Shown here in pieces: positions 1 to 6,627 of a DNA stretch of 18,596 nt (its first letter is position 1; every line of letters begins with the position of its first letter). Both the position numbers and the translations under genes were made by a program. The stretch comes from Armatimonadota bacterium. GTDB taxonomy: Bacteria > Armatimonadota > Zipacnadia > Zipacnadales > FEN-943. The stretch spans positions 1-18,596 of the forward strand of contig JANZZA010000531.1 of assembly GCA_026419655.1 (NCBI GenBank), read 5' to 3'. The notes beneath the pieces were generated by a model. That model did no database searches and was not told where the DNA came from. It saw only the letters and a list, made by a program, of their open reading frames with translations.

Positions 1-1259
1 GAGGTGCAGAAAACCCATGGGTCGCCGGCCTCACGGAGATGTTTTAACTCCTCGTGGCCCAATACGGCCGCCGCATGTCCCAGCGCCTCAAACTGCGGAA
101 TAAGCTGCAGGTGATAGGCCCGTGCATAGGCCGACAGCTCGGCGGCTTTTTCAGGCGTGAAGGTTCCCTCGCGGCCAAGGAACGGATATGCCCGGAAGCG
201 ATAGTCATCCTCGCCGTAAATCATTATGGCGTTGAGCTTATAGCGAGCGAGGGCGCGGATGACGCGCTTCCACCACTCCACATTAACTGTTTGTCCGCGG
301 GCCACGTCGTACTGGAGCCCGCGCAAGGGATAGGCTGGCCAGTCTTCGATTGTAACGTGGGGCACGGTGCCCTGGCGCGTCACGAGCTGAGCAAGCGTCT
401 GGGCCGCATAAAAAAGGCCGGCCTCGCCGCCGGCAAGAATCCTGGCCCCCTGGCCGTCCACAACCAGCCGATAGCCCTCTTCGCCTCCGCGGACGGACTT
501 ATCGTAGCCAAGCCTGATGTCGCCGCGCGCTGCCGAGACGCCTTCGCGGATGACCAGCCTCAGACCGCAGGTCTCGGCTATCTGCTCGGCCAGGTCAGCA
601 GCAGCAAAGCGGGCGGCAGCGGTGGCCCGGGCAGGCAGCACTATCCGTGCGCGGGCGGTAAGCTTGATTTCGCCGGCTGCCACGGTTATTTTCTGCGGCC
701 ATGGGATGACCGCAATGCCCCGCTCTGCTGCCATCTGGGCCTGACGGGCCGCCTCGACGGACTCTGGCGTTGGCACTCGCACACCGATTGGCCGGCCGGG
801 GTTGTGTCGGTATACCGTCCAGCCGTCCCCCTCAACGACCGCCGACACATATACATCCATATAGCCGCGATCGGCGTCCTCGGCCCGCAGGCTACGGGCA
901 ATGTCCAGAGGCTGAGCGTTGGAGGCGTTCCACTGGTCGCCATTGGCCACCACGGGCCCTTCGTAGATTACCGGCCCGTCGCCGGCGTCGCGGCGCAGAA
1001 ACAACCTGTAGGATGTGCCACGCCCTGTATAAGCCACCACGTTGCCAAGCTCAAGCCAGTATTGCGGCGGTAAGGGCCTGGGTACGGGGAAGCGAAGCTG
1101 CACCGTCGCCCCAGACTCAAGCAATCCCAAATGCCCGTCACCGGTGGGTGACGGGTCAATCGCCGCCAGAAACTCCTCGTCCTGGGCCAAGGCACCTGCG
1201 GTCAGCCCTGCGAGGAAACAGGCCAGTGCAAAGGGTACGTAAAAACTCCTGGGACGCAT
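1..1259 (-). CDS. Secreted GH20-type beta-N-acetylhexosaminidase (3' part beyond window)
   Basis: An open minus-strand frame of 419 codons starts with ATG at 1257-1259 and runs off the left edge without a stop. Residues 1-25 form a signal peptide (basic start, hydrophobic core, ending A-L-A before QDEE), so the protein is probably exported. Residues about 27-165 look like a beta-rich extra domain. Residues about 184-295 match the non-catalytic domain that precedes GH20 barrels (starting IPWPQ, ending GLFYAAQTLAQLV). From about 300 the barrel begins: IEDWPAYPLRGLQYDVAR, then YKLNAIMIYGEDDY and IPQFEALGHA, all recognisable GH20 signatures. GH20 enzymes remove terminal GlcNAc or GalNAc with the substrate's own acetamido group as nucleophile. 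The catalytic Asp-Glu pair would lie beyond the window, so activity is not shown. A GAGGG site lies upstream of the ATG. It follows the symporter pair on the same strand after a 191 bp spacer. Confidence 0.85.
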   Translation of the reverse strand, partial: MRPRSFYVPFALACFLAGLTAGALAQDEEFLAAIDPSPTGDGHLGLLESGATVQLRFPVPRPLPPQYWLELGNVVAYTGRGTSYRLFLRRDAGDGPVIYEGPVVANGDQWNASNAQPLDIARSLRAEDADRGYMDVYVSAVVEGDGWTVYRHNPGRPIGVRVPTPESVEAARQAQMAAERGIAVIPWPQKITVAAGEIKLTARARIVLPARATAAARFAAADLAEQIAETCGLRLVIREGVSAARGDIRLGYDKSVRGGEEGYRLVVDGQGARILAGGEAGLFYAAQTLAQLVTRQGTVPHVTIEDWPAYPLRGLQYDVARGQTVNVEWWKRVIRALARYKLNAIMIYGEDDYRFRAYPFLGREGTFTPEKAAELSAYARAYHLQLIPQFEALGHAAAVLGHEELKHLREAGDPWVFCT

Positions 1260-1278
1260 CCTCACCACCCTCTTCTGT

Positions 1279-1339
1279 CCTGGGGGAGACCTGTACGGGC
1301 CGGAGCGTCAAGGGGGCAGCCCAGGTACGGTCCCCCAGG
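1279..1339 (-). promoter_or_regulatory. Folded leader in front of the GH20 gene
   Basis: On the minus strand the 61 nt from 1339 to 1279 begin CCTGGGGGA and end TCCCCCAGG, a perfect 9-base inverted repeat. A second pairing nests inside it (ACCT and GGGC near the 5' side; GCCC and AGGT near the 3' side). The structure ends about 20 nt before the GH20 ATG and just before its ribosome binding site. No T run follows on this strand, so it does not look like an ordinary intrinsic terminator. It may be a structured 5' leader or a protein-binding palindrome; the role is inferred only. Confidence 0.4.
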
Positions 1340-1357
1340 TTGGTGGCTGACCAGAGC

Positions 1358-1411
1358 GGCTCTTTGAAAACGGGTTATACCCGAGACCCCCTTCCCAAAC
1401 TTTTTCAAGCC
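1358..1411. repeat. Palindromic repeat family 2, copy 1
   Basis: The outer arms GGCTCTTTGAAAA and TTTTTCAAGCC are imperfect inverses. Inside them is the hairpin CGGGT-TAT-ACCCG (1371-1383), followed by a C-rich arm GACCCCCTTCCCAAACTTT. The same GACCCC-TTCCC-AAACTTT arm recurs at 14575-14597 and 17843-17861 and, inverted, at 14186-14210. This copy sits 39 bp downstream of the small membrane protein gene in its reading direction. On the minus strand the inner hairpin is followed by TTTTC, so it could help end transcription, but the inner stem is only five base pairs. Confidence 0.6.
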
Positions 1412-1450
1412 GTGCCGCGGCCACCAGCACATGTGCGGCCTGGGCCGGCG

Positions 1451-1633
1451 TTAAGCCGGTGGCCCAGCCGGGCCGTTTTCGGCCTGCGCAGCTAGGTGGC
1501 GCTGGCGCAGAGCAGCCAGCATCGCCACTACGTCCCGCCCGCCACCAACCGTCACCAGGACCGAAAGCACCGAAAATATGCCCAGGCCGAAGAACCATAG
1601 TATCGTCCACAAAGTAACCCAGAAGTCTGTCAC
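1451..1633 (-). CDS. Small one-segment membrane protein, probable symporter accessory subunit
   Basis: This 60-residue protein has one hydrophobic segment (about residues 5-29), followed by GGGRDVVAMLAALRQRH, a short charged helix that should face the cytoplasm. The start is GTG at 1631-1633, seven bases after the symporter's TGA, with a GGGGTGA-like site inside the end of the symporter gene. That spacing predicts translational coupling. Tiny one-segment proteins with a transmembrane helix, a glycine-rich turn and a D-x-x-x-M-L motif are commonly encoded directly after SSS or NSS symporters, and MetS is a named example of this type. The role as a subunit stabilising or tuning the transporter is inferred from position and shape. 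The last residues (AQAENGPAGPPA) look disordered. Confidence 0.7.
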   Translation of the reverse strand: MTDFWVTLWTILWFFGLGIFSVLSVLVTVGGGRDVVAMLAALRQRHLAAQAENGPAGPPA

Positions 1634-1640
1634 GTCTCAC

Positions 1641-3248
1641 TCACCCCGCTCTGCTGGCCGCGTCCAGGCCAGGCCCAAGCCGTGGCGCGTCTTCGCCAGC
1701 CGATTCCGGTGTGCCTGGCTCCATTTTTCGTTTGTCGGGTAACAGAAGCGATAGGACTATCATGGCCACCAGGGCGAGAACGGTAATGGCCAGGCCTTCG
1801 AATTCTCCCCGGCCAGGCAATTTGATGCCGAGGACTTCCTGGACTGGCTTGAGCCCGATGACCATCAGGAAGCCGCAGATAAAGGCACCATAGGCGCCGG
1901 CAACGCTCGCGCGACGCCAGTACAGGCCTCCGACGAGCACAGCAAAAGCGCCAACGAAATAAATCGCCCCTGTTATGGCCATGTAGTCCCAAAGATGCTC
2001 CGCCAGGGGATACCATAGGCCCCAAACGAGCAGGAAAATGGCGATCAGGGTCTGGATTATGCGCGCGCAGGTTATCCGTGCCCGCGTGCTCATCCCGCCC
2101 GGCACCAGCGGCGCAATAACGTCCTGGGTAAGCACCGCGCTCCACGTGTGAAGATACGTGTTGTACGTAGACATCGCGGCGGCCAACATGCCTGCCGTAA
2201 GCAGGCCGATGAGGCCGCCGGGCAATATGCTGGCCAGGGCTATTGGCATGGCCCGCAGTTGCAGGCTGGACGGTGCCTCGCCGCCCTCTGGCAGAAAGAC
2301 GGCCCGAAGCTGGGGGCTCTGGTACACAAACACCAGGGCGCAGATGCCCCAGAAGTACGGAATCAGGAACCGGATGAGGAATCCTACCGACCCCCAGGCA
2401 AAGGTGCGCCGGACGACCCTGGTATCTTCGGCTGAAGTGGCCCGCATGACCGAAGTCTGCCACACGCAAGAGCTAATGAAACCCAGAAAAAGCATCCAGA
2501 CCAGATACGACGGCCCCAGGCCACTTTCCGACAGTAGCGGATTGAAGCCGGCGTCGCCCTTAATCTGGTAAACCGTATTGACCACATCCCCCCAGCCGAA
2601 ATGAATCATGAGAAGGATTGACGTGACCACCAGGCCCAGCGACATGACCACAAACTGCAGATAATCCGTGAAGACAACAGCAATCATCCCGCCGACCGCG
2701 GTGTAAAGCAAGACGCTGAGCATGACAACCGTCATGGCGATCTTGAGTTCCAGGTCGGAAAGCATACCCACAACGCTGGTGACGAAGAGGCAGTCGGCTT
2801 TGAGGAACATGCCCATGTTAAGAATGCCAGAGGCTGCCAGGATAAGGCCTCCCAGGATGCGCACGTTGCGGTTGAACCGACGCTCATAAAACTCGGGTAT
2901 GGTCATGACGCCCAGCCTGCGCAGAGGCACCACAATAAAGCCCGTCAGCCCGACGATGAGGCCGGCGAGGGCTGCCAGGGCGGCTATGGCGAAGGCCGCA
3001 AAGGCGCAAGCGAAACCCTTCTGGGCTGAATACATGACCGTGACCAGGCCCAGCTCAGTGGCAATGATTGAGGCAACACCGAGATAGGTGCGCACGGACC
3101 GGCCCGCGACGACGTAATCTTCCATGTCGCGGATGAATCGCATGGCCCAGATGCCGGCGCCAGTCGCCGCGACGAAGAAAGCCGCAACGATAATCCAGTC
3201 CTTGGTGCCGAAGTTAGTCGTTATCTGCAGGTTCGCCAGCGCGTCCAC
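1641..3248 (-). CDS. Sodium:solute symporter (SSS family)
   Basis: This 535-residue integral membrane protein has about 13 hydrophobic segments, the usual size and layout for the SSS (SLC5-like) family, which couples sodium entry to uptake of sugars, sialic acids, amino acids or similar solutes. Family landmarks are VAGRSVRTYLGVASIIATELG near the N-terminus and GLIGLLTAGMLAAAMSTYN around the middle, the latter being the conserved region that includes the sodium-binding helix. The start is GTG (3246-3248), supported by GAGGTG eight bases upstream; no ATG precedes it in frame after that site. A 60-residue membrane protein follows after seven bases. Between a fucosidase gene upstream and a hexosaminidase gene downstream, it most plausibly imports a mono- or oligosaccharide, but the substrate cannot be predicted from sequence. 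The C-terminal 40 residues are charged and probably cytoplasmic. Confidence 0.92.
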   Translation of the reverse strand: MDALANLQITTNFGTKDWIIVAAFFVAATGAGIWAMRFIRDMEDYVVAGRSVRTYLGVASIIATELGLVTVMYSAQKGFACAFAAFAIAALAALAGLIVGLTGFIVVPLRRLGVMTIPEFYERRFNRNVRILGGLILAASGILNMGMFLKADCLFVTSVVGMLSDLELKIAMTVVMLSVLLYTAVGGMIAVVFTDYLQFVVMSLGLVVTSILLMIHFGWGDVVNTVYQIKGDAGFNPLLSESGLGPSYLVWMLFLGFISSCVWQTSVMRATSAEDTRVVRRTFAWGSVGFLIRFLIPYFWGICALVFVYQSPQLRAVFLPEGGEAPSSLQLRAMPIALASILPGGLIGLLTAGMLAAAMSTYNTYLHTWSAVLTQDVIAPLVPGGMSTRARITCARIIQTLIAIFLLVWGLWYPLAEHLWDYMAITGAIYFVGAFAVLVGGLYWRRASVAGAYGAFICGFLMVIGLKPVQEVLGIKLPGRGEFEGLAITVLALVAMIVLSLLLPDKRKMEPGTPESAGEDAPRLGPGLDAASRAG

Positions 3249-3368
3249 GTGGGCAACACCTCGCCGTGGGCAATGGCTACGCCCCCACCGCCTGGACGCG
3301 GTTTCTGCGAGGTAGCAACAAGTCCTTCCAGAGGGCAGAAAACGGGCGGCAGAAAACTACTGGTTCGA

Positions 3369-3487
3369 GACTGTCGCAAACGTCGTGTCGCATTACCCAG
3401 ACTGAGAAAAGTGCACGACGCCGTACAACTGAGCTTTTACCCGCGATTTCCTGGTGGCGGCCGGGGCAGCCACTCTTGCAACCCTCT
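3369..3487 (+). repeat. Repeat family 1, copy a
   Basis: It begins GACTGTCGCAAA and ends near CTCTTGCAACCCTC. The interior GAGAAAAGTGCACGACGCCG and GAGCTTTTACCCGCG line up with GCAGAAAGTGTACAGCGCCG and GGCCTTTCACCTGTG of the copy at 7904-8022, at the same offset from the left end. It is about 119 bp long. It points away from the symporter gene, unlike most other copies, which point towards the next gene. Confidence 0.65.
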
Positions 3488-3494
3488 CTCTTAA

Positions 3495-3609
3495 GACTGT
3501 TGCAAAAGCCGCCTGACCAACTGCAAGAAAGGAGCTTATTAGACGATCACGTGCACTGGTCTACGCCTTGGGCACCTCAGCTAAGGCCGCAGAAGCCTTT
3601 GCAAAAATC
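3495..3609 (-). repeat. Repeat family 1, weak copy b
   Basis: The ends GACTGTTGCAAAAG and AAGCCTTTGCAAAAATC are the family's inverted ends at the expected spacing of 115 bp. In the interior, CACTGGTCTACGCCTTG resembles the inverse of the family's CAAGGCGAAGAAAGTG stretch, suggesting minus orientation. The rest is too diverged to align by eye. It starts only seven bases after copy a, so the two are nearly tandem. Confidence 0.35.
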
Positions 3610-3818
3610 ATCTTCCAGAAGGGTTGTCCCCACATCTCCGTGGCGAATTTTGGCATTGCTTCCACCGCCCGGTCCTGTTGGCGAAGACTCCTGCCCAGCC
3701 ACATCGCGCCCCACAGCCTGCGACGCGGGCCTCCTACCGCGTGCATCGAAACGCCTAACTCTGGCGGTCCGACTGAAAGGCCGGAAACGGGGAAGCTAGA
3801 AATGCTTGGCGATAGGCG

Positions 3819-5051
3819 TCAGCAGAAAAATGCCGCCAGGCTGCGCAAAGAGGGCGAGCCGCTGGACCTGGTTACCTGCAGCCGAAGGGCATCGGCCACC
3901 ACGGTGGGGAAGTAATCTATCTTTTTGTGGCCGATGGCCGTCCCAACGTAGACACCTTCCCAGCGGCCATGGATAAGTGCCTGAAGTATGTACTCACGCA
4001 CCCGCTCGCCTTCGGCGATGTTCTCCTGGGAAATGGCACAGTTTATGGCCGTGGGTTTGTCAAACCTCACCTCGAGCGCTGAGGCCGGGCCGCCGGCTTC
4101 GGCCAGCGGCTTACCGAAACGTCGCCTGATCTCAGCGGCCATATCCATCAGCCGCTGGACATCCGGCTCAGGCAGCAGGCCCCGCGTATCTGGCCCGATG
4201 TTTAATAGGAGATTGGCCCCATGCCCCACCGATTTGCAGTACATATCCACCAGCCGCTCCGTGCTCTTAAGCGTCGGCAGATCGTAACTATTCCAGAACC
4301 AGTTCGCGCGGATACGGGCGTCGCACTCGGCAGGTATCCAGTGCGGATAACTCGCAGCGAAGGATGGGAGTAGAAAAGGCTCGTGGCCCGGATCCGGCGC
4401 TTCTACGACATTCCAGCACGGATCAGGCGCCAGGCCGTCTTCATTACCCACCCATCGGTAATCCGGCTCGCCCATGGAAAAAATGCAGGCGTCTGGCTGC
4501 AGTTCCCTTATCGTGCCGATTATCATTTGCCAGTTATACACATGACCCTCGGAGCCGGCCCCATCCAGCCACACGCAGGTGACCGGGCCGTACCGCGTCA
4601 GCAATTCCGTCCACTGGCGCGCGTAGAAGCGGTCGTAGGCAGGCGGGTCGTCATAGCACGGTTCATGGCGGTCCCAGGGCGAGCAATAAAGTCCCAGCTT
4701 TAGCCCGGCGTCCCGGCAGGCCTCAGCCACCAGGCCCACCACATCTCCCTTCCCACCAGCCCACCGGCACGACCGCACGCAATGCTCTGTGGTCTCGGTG
4801 GGCCACAAGCAAAAGCCGTCATGGTGCTTGGCCGTGAAAACCAGGTATTTCACGCCTGCTTCTTTTGCCGCCTGCGCCCACTGGCGAGGGTCCAGCGCCG
4901 TGGGGTTAAACACGTCAGGGTCTTCGGTGCCGCTGCCCCATTCCTGGTCGAGGAAAGTGTTGGGGCCGAAATGGCAGAACATGCCGAATTCTAGCTCATG
5001 CCAGGCAAGCTGCTTCTCAGTTGGCTTCGGCTGGCCGGTCGTACTCTCCAT
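3819..5051 (-). CDS. Cytoplasmic GH29 alpha-L-fucosidase
   Basis: This 410-residue protein is a member of glycoside hydrolase family 29, retaining enzymes that release L-fucose from glycans. Visible signatures are FGMFCHFGPNTF (22-33), the very conserved KHHDGFCLW (75-83), and VTCVWLDG (157-164), where D163 sits at the nucleophile position. IPAECD (239-244) is a likely place for the acid/base glutamate, as in the GH29-B type. A C-terminal beta domain (about 325-410) carries the family's inserted pattern (ENIAEGERVREY, YVGTAIGHKK). There is no signal peptide, so it should act in the cytoplasm on imported oligosaccharides. The start is ATG at 5049-5051, chosen because GGAGG (5061-5065) stands nine bases upstream. 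The frame stays open to about 5375, but that extension only translates the spacer repeat and is not expected to be protein. Confidence 0.92.
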   Translation of the reverse strand: MESTTGQPKPTEKQLAWHELEFGMFCHFGPNTFLDQEWGSGTEDPDVFNPTALDPRQWAQAAKEAGVKYLVFTAKHHDGFCLWPTETTEHCVRSCRWAGGKGDVVGLVAEACRDAGLKLGLYCSPWDRHEPCYDDPPAYDRFYARQWTELLTRYGPVTCVWLDGAGSEGHVYNWQMIIGTIRELQPDACIFSMGEPDYRWVGNEDGLAPDPCWNVVEAPDPGHEPFLLPSFAASYPHWIPAECDARIRANWFWNSYDLPTLKSTERLVDMYCKSVGHGANLLLNIGPDTRGLLPEPDVQRLMDMAAEIRRRFGKPLAEAGGPASALEVRFDKPTAINCAISQENIAEGERVREYILQALIHGRWEGVYVGTAIGHKKIDYFPTVVADALRLQVTRSSGSPSLRSLAAFFC

Positions 5052-5060
5052 GAAAAAACG

Positions 5061-5065
5061 CCTCC
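5061..5065 (-). promoter_or_regulatory. Ribosome binding site that sets the GH29 start
   Basis: GGAGG on the minus strand lies nine bases before the ATG at 5051. It rules in the 410-residue form over a 518-residue reading that would begin inside the upstream repeats. Confidence 0.8.
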
Positions 5066-5109
5066 GTGAACTTTGGGCGGCCGCCGGGCTTGCCACCCAA
5101 CTCTTGGAA

Positions 5110-5226
5110 GACTTTTGCAAAGGTCGCATGCCCGGTGCCCAGGCCCATTTGCGGACGAAGGGTCGGGCACACATTGTTGTAGACTTTCTTCGCTCCGCAA
5201 AGGCGCCACCAGCTTTGGCAACAGTC
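5110..5226 (-). repeat. Repeat family 1, copy c (upstream of GH29)
   Basis: Read on the minus strand it begins GACTGTTGCCAAAG and ends GACCTTTGCAAAAGTC, 117 bp. Interior GAGCGAAGAAAGTCTACAAC, GTGTGCCCGACCCTTC and CCTGGGCACCGGGCATGCG match copies at 7904-8022 and 5834-5950. It has the same orientation as GH29 and ends 58 bp before the GH29 start. By chance its whole length is open in the GH29 frame. Confidence 0.75.
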
Positions 5227-5312
5227 CCGGTGGGGCAGCGGCCAGCGACGACTCGCCAGCAGGGCAGGCCTTTCTCCGAAACCGGCCCGCTACCTTTGCA
5301 GACGTGGTGCGC

Positions 5313-5430
5313 GACTGCCGCAAAAGGACATCGCTCGCCAGGACGGAAGCTCAATGTGGCCGACCGACGCGACACGTGCCTATGTCAAGCCGACGCAGGA
5401 CGCCCCAGATGTGATCGTTGCAAAACTGTG
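5313..5430 (-). repeat. Repeat family 1, weak copy d
   Basis: It is bounded by GACTGCCGCAAAAGG and GATCGTTGCAAAACTG at the family spacing, but the interior is strongly diverged and the orientation is uncertain. Its right end doubles as the left end of copy e. The 86 bp before it (5227-5312) also contain TACCTTTGCAGACG and may be another eroded unit. Confidence 0.3.
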
Positions 5431-5530
5431 CTGCCATCCGTCTGCGGGCAAGAGAATGCAGGCGGTTGCTCGCTAAATGTTTTACGTGCGGCGACGTCTT
5501 GCGACACCTAACGCGCCTTTTGTAACAATC
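5413..5530 (+). repeat. Repeat family 1, copy e (upstream of the dehydrogenase fragment)
   Basis: This 118 bp unit begins GATCGTTGCAAAACTG, nearly identical to the start of the copy at 7904, and ends CGCCTTTTGTAACAATC, the inverse of that end. The interior GGGCAAGAGAATGCAGGCG falls at the position of GGTGCAGAAAGTGTACAGCG in the reference copy, but later parts are less similar. It ends 56 bp before the ATG at 5587 and points towards it. Confidence 0.5.
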
Positions 5531-5586
5531 ACCAGACAGATTCTCGCGCGGCATGGCAATCGCCGCAGGCCAGGGAGTGAGCGGCT

Positions 5587-5811
5587 ATGGATACAATGCC
5601 TGCTGCCGTGCTTCACGATTTTGACGACCTCAGGTTGGAGCGCGTGCCGGTGCCAGAGCCGGCGGATTTTGGCGACGTGCTGGTCCGCATCCGCGCCTGT
5701 GGCGTTTGTGCAACCGATTACAAGGCCATTCGGGGCATCCGCCGCAATGTGCGCTTTCCGGCCGGGAGTATTCAGTTTACTCAGGATGTTGCTTCAGGCA
5801 GGAAAGAGTAA
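5587..5811 (+). pseudogene. N-terminal fragment of a zinc-dependent alcohol dehydrogenase (MDR family)
   Basis: The 74-residue frame starts like a medium-chain dehydrogenase with a GroES-like fold: MPAAVLHDFDDLRLERVPVP, VLVRIRACGVCATDYKAIRG. The cysteine of CGVCATD is the family's first catalytic zinc ligand. Intact enzymes have about 340 residues and continue straight into a GHE motif with the next zinc ligand. Here the similarity stops after RRNVRFPA (about residue 59), followed by 15 unrelated residues and a stop. No remaining parts (zinc loop, Rossmann G-x-G-x-x-G) were found in the next 800 bp. The ribosome site GGAG (5574-5577), nine bases from the ATG, is still present, which fits a once-functional gene start. 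Repeat copy f begins about 70 bp after the break. It was probably a sugar or polyol dehydrogenase of the pathway served by the next two genes; it is unlikely to be active. Confidence 0.8.
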
Positions 5812-5833
5812 TGCCTGGAAAGTCACCTCGGGG

Positions 5834-5950
5834 GACTGTCGCCAAAAAAGGTGTTGGTCTATACAAAGCCACAGAACTGCATAAAGTTGTGTGCCCGGCC
5901 TCATAGCTGGAATCGCATCTGGAAGCGGTACAGAAGCTTGTGCAAGAGCC
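5834..5950 (+). repeat. Repeat family 1, copy f
   Basis: It begins GACTGTCGCCAAAAAAGG and continues GTGTTGGTCTATACAAAGCC, CATAAAGTTGTGTGCCCGGCC, all matching the family's left half closely. The right half is more diverged and ends AAGCTTGTGCAAGAGCC. It lies just after the truncation point of the dehydrogenase fragment, in the same orientation, and is followed by nearly 680 bp without a gene. Confidence 0.65.
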
Positions 5951-6442
5951 TCCTTAGAAAACCGAATACTACCACAGGGCGAGCCCGCCCGTGTAAGAAA
6001 TGGACTATTCAGGTGTCTCATGAGTTTGTATCAAATCAGCCCAGGGCTCGCCCGCAAGCCTGCACCCGGCGACTCTTTCTGGGGGATTTTTCCGGGCGAA
6101 GGCTGTATGGGCCGGGGAGGCAGGACCACTCCCCGATTCGGTCAGTTCGGTTCCGTCGCGAACCTGGTACGGGCCCGGGAGTCAAGTACGGGCTGGTCCC
6201 CAGGGAAGGGTAACTGTCGCGAGACCCTCATTGGCCGGGCAGTCGAGACTGGAATGTGACTCAGGGTAGCGCCGTTTCAGGAAACCCGCATGCGGCCGAA
6301 AAGTCAAGGGACGGCCTGAGAGAGGCTTCCCAGGCTAACAACTAGCCGCTACGACCAGGGTCAGTTATCCCAGGCACGTTGGGTCCGCACCTGGACAGCG
6401 CCGCTCCCTGCACCTCCTGCGTGTCCTCTACTAGCTCCCTGA
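5951..6442. other. Gene-free stretch with short inverted and related G-rich motifs
   Basis: No credible coding frame was found. GGGCGAGCCC (5976-5985) and GGGCTCGCCC (6044-6053) are exact inverses. CCTGGTACGGGCCCGGGAGT (starting 6163) resembles CCTGTACGGGCCGGAGCGTC (starting 1290) in the GH20 leader, and weaker relatives start near 6103 and 6288 (each with a GGGCCGG- or GCGGCCG-type core followed by GTCAAG or a similar string). The rest shows nothing recognisable. Confidence 0.4.
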
Positions 6443-6560
6443 AGGCTGTTGCAAAGGTCGGTGTTGGCTTATGGAGAGCGAACAAAGGGCGCAACTTCGT
6501 GCGCCTGACCCCTTACCTGCGAGCGTGCCTGGGAGGCGACTTACCGCCAAATTCTGGAAG
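6443..6560 (+). repeat. Repeat family 1, copy g (upstream of the URO-D-family gene)
   Basis: It begins AGGCTGTTGCAAAGGTCG and continues GTGTTGGCTTATGGAGAGCG, AACTTCGTGCGCCTGACCCC and TTACCTGCGAGCGTGCCTGG, matching the reference copy over most of its length. The right end (GCGACTTACCGCCAAATTC) is eroded. It ends 67 bp before the start codon at 6628 and points towards that gene. Confidence 0.7.
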
Positions 6561-6627
6561 GTGTCCGGCGTGAAGTGGAGAACAACTAGCCTTGAGTGAC
6601 TGACCAAAGGGGAGCAGGAACAAGACT

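Larger units (their letters stand above)
3249..3818. other. 570 bp spacer between GH29 and the symporter, no gene seen
   Basis: Short open frames here show no family resemblance, no good ribosome site and no consistent coding pattern. The spacer holds one clear copy of repeat family 1 (3369-3487) and one weak, probably inverted copy (3495-3609). A further stretch (3596-3690) starts CCTTTGCAAAAATC and ends near TGTTGGCGAAGACTC, which suggests a decayed third unit, but its interior does not align. The 120 bp next to the symporter contain its ribosome site and no recognisable promoter. No clear terminator was found after GH29. Confidence 0.6.

Noticed and set aside
54..1073. Long plus-strand open frame of 339 codons
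   Set aside because: It is the antisense of the GH20 frame, which has a signal peptide, ribosome site and family motifs; the plus-strand reading shows none.
1630..2469. 279-codon minus-strand frame within the symporter region
   Set aside because: It is an arginine-, histidine- and proline-rich out-of-frame shadow of the symporter, without domain or membrane pattern.
3596..3690. A third repeat unit after copies a and b
   Set aside because: Only the end motifs resemble the family; the interior does not align by eye and the length is short.
5373..5554. Repeat family 1 units as small protein genes
   Set aside because: Some units translate to similar strings (for example TVAKAG-type peptides), but copies differ by indels that shift the frame, unit length is not always a multiple of three, and no ribosome sites are seen.
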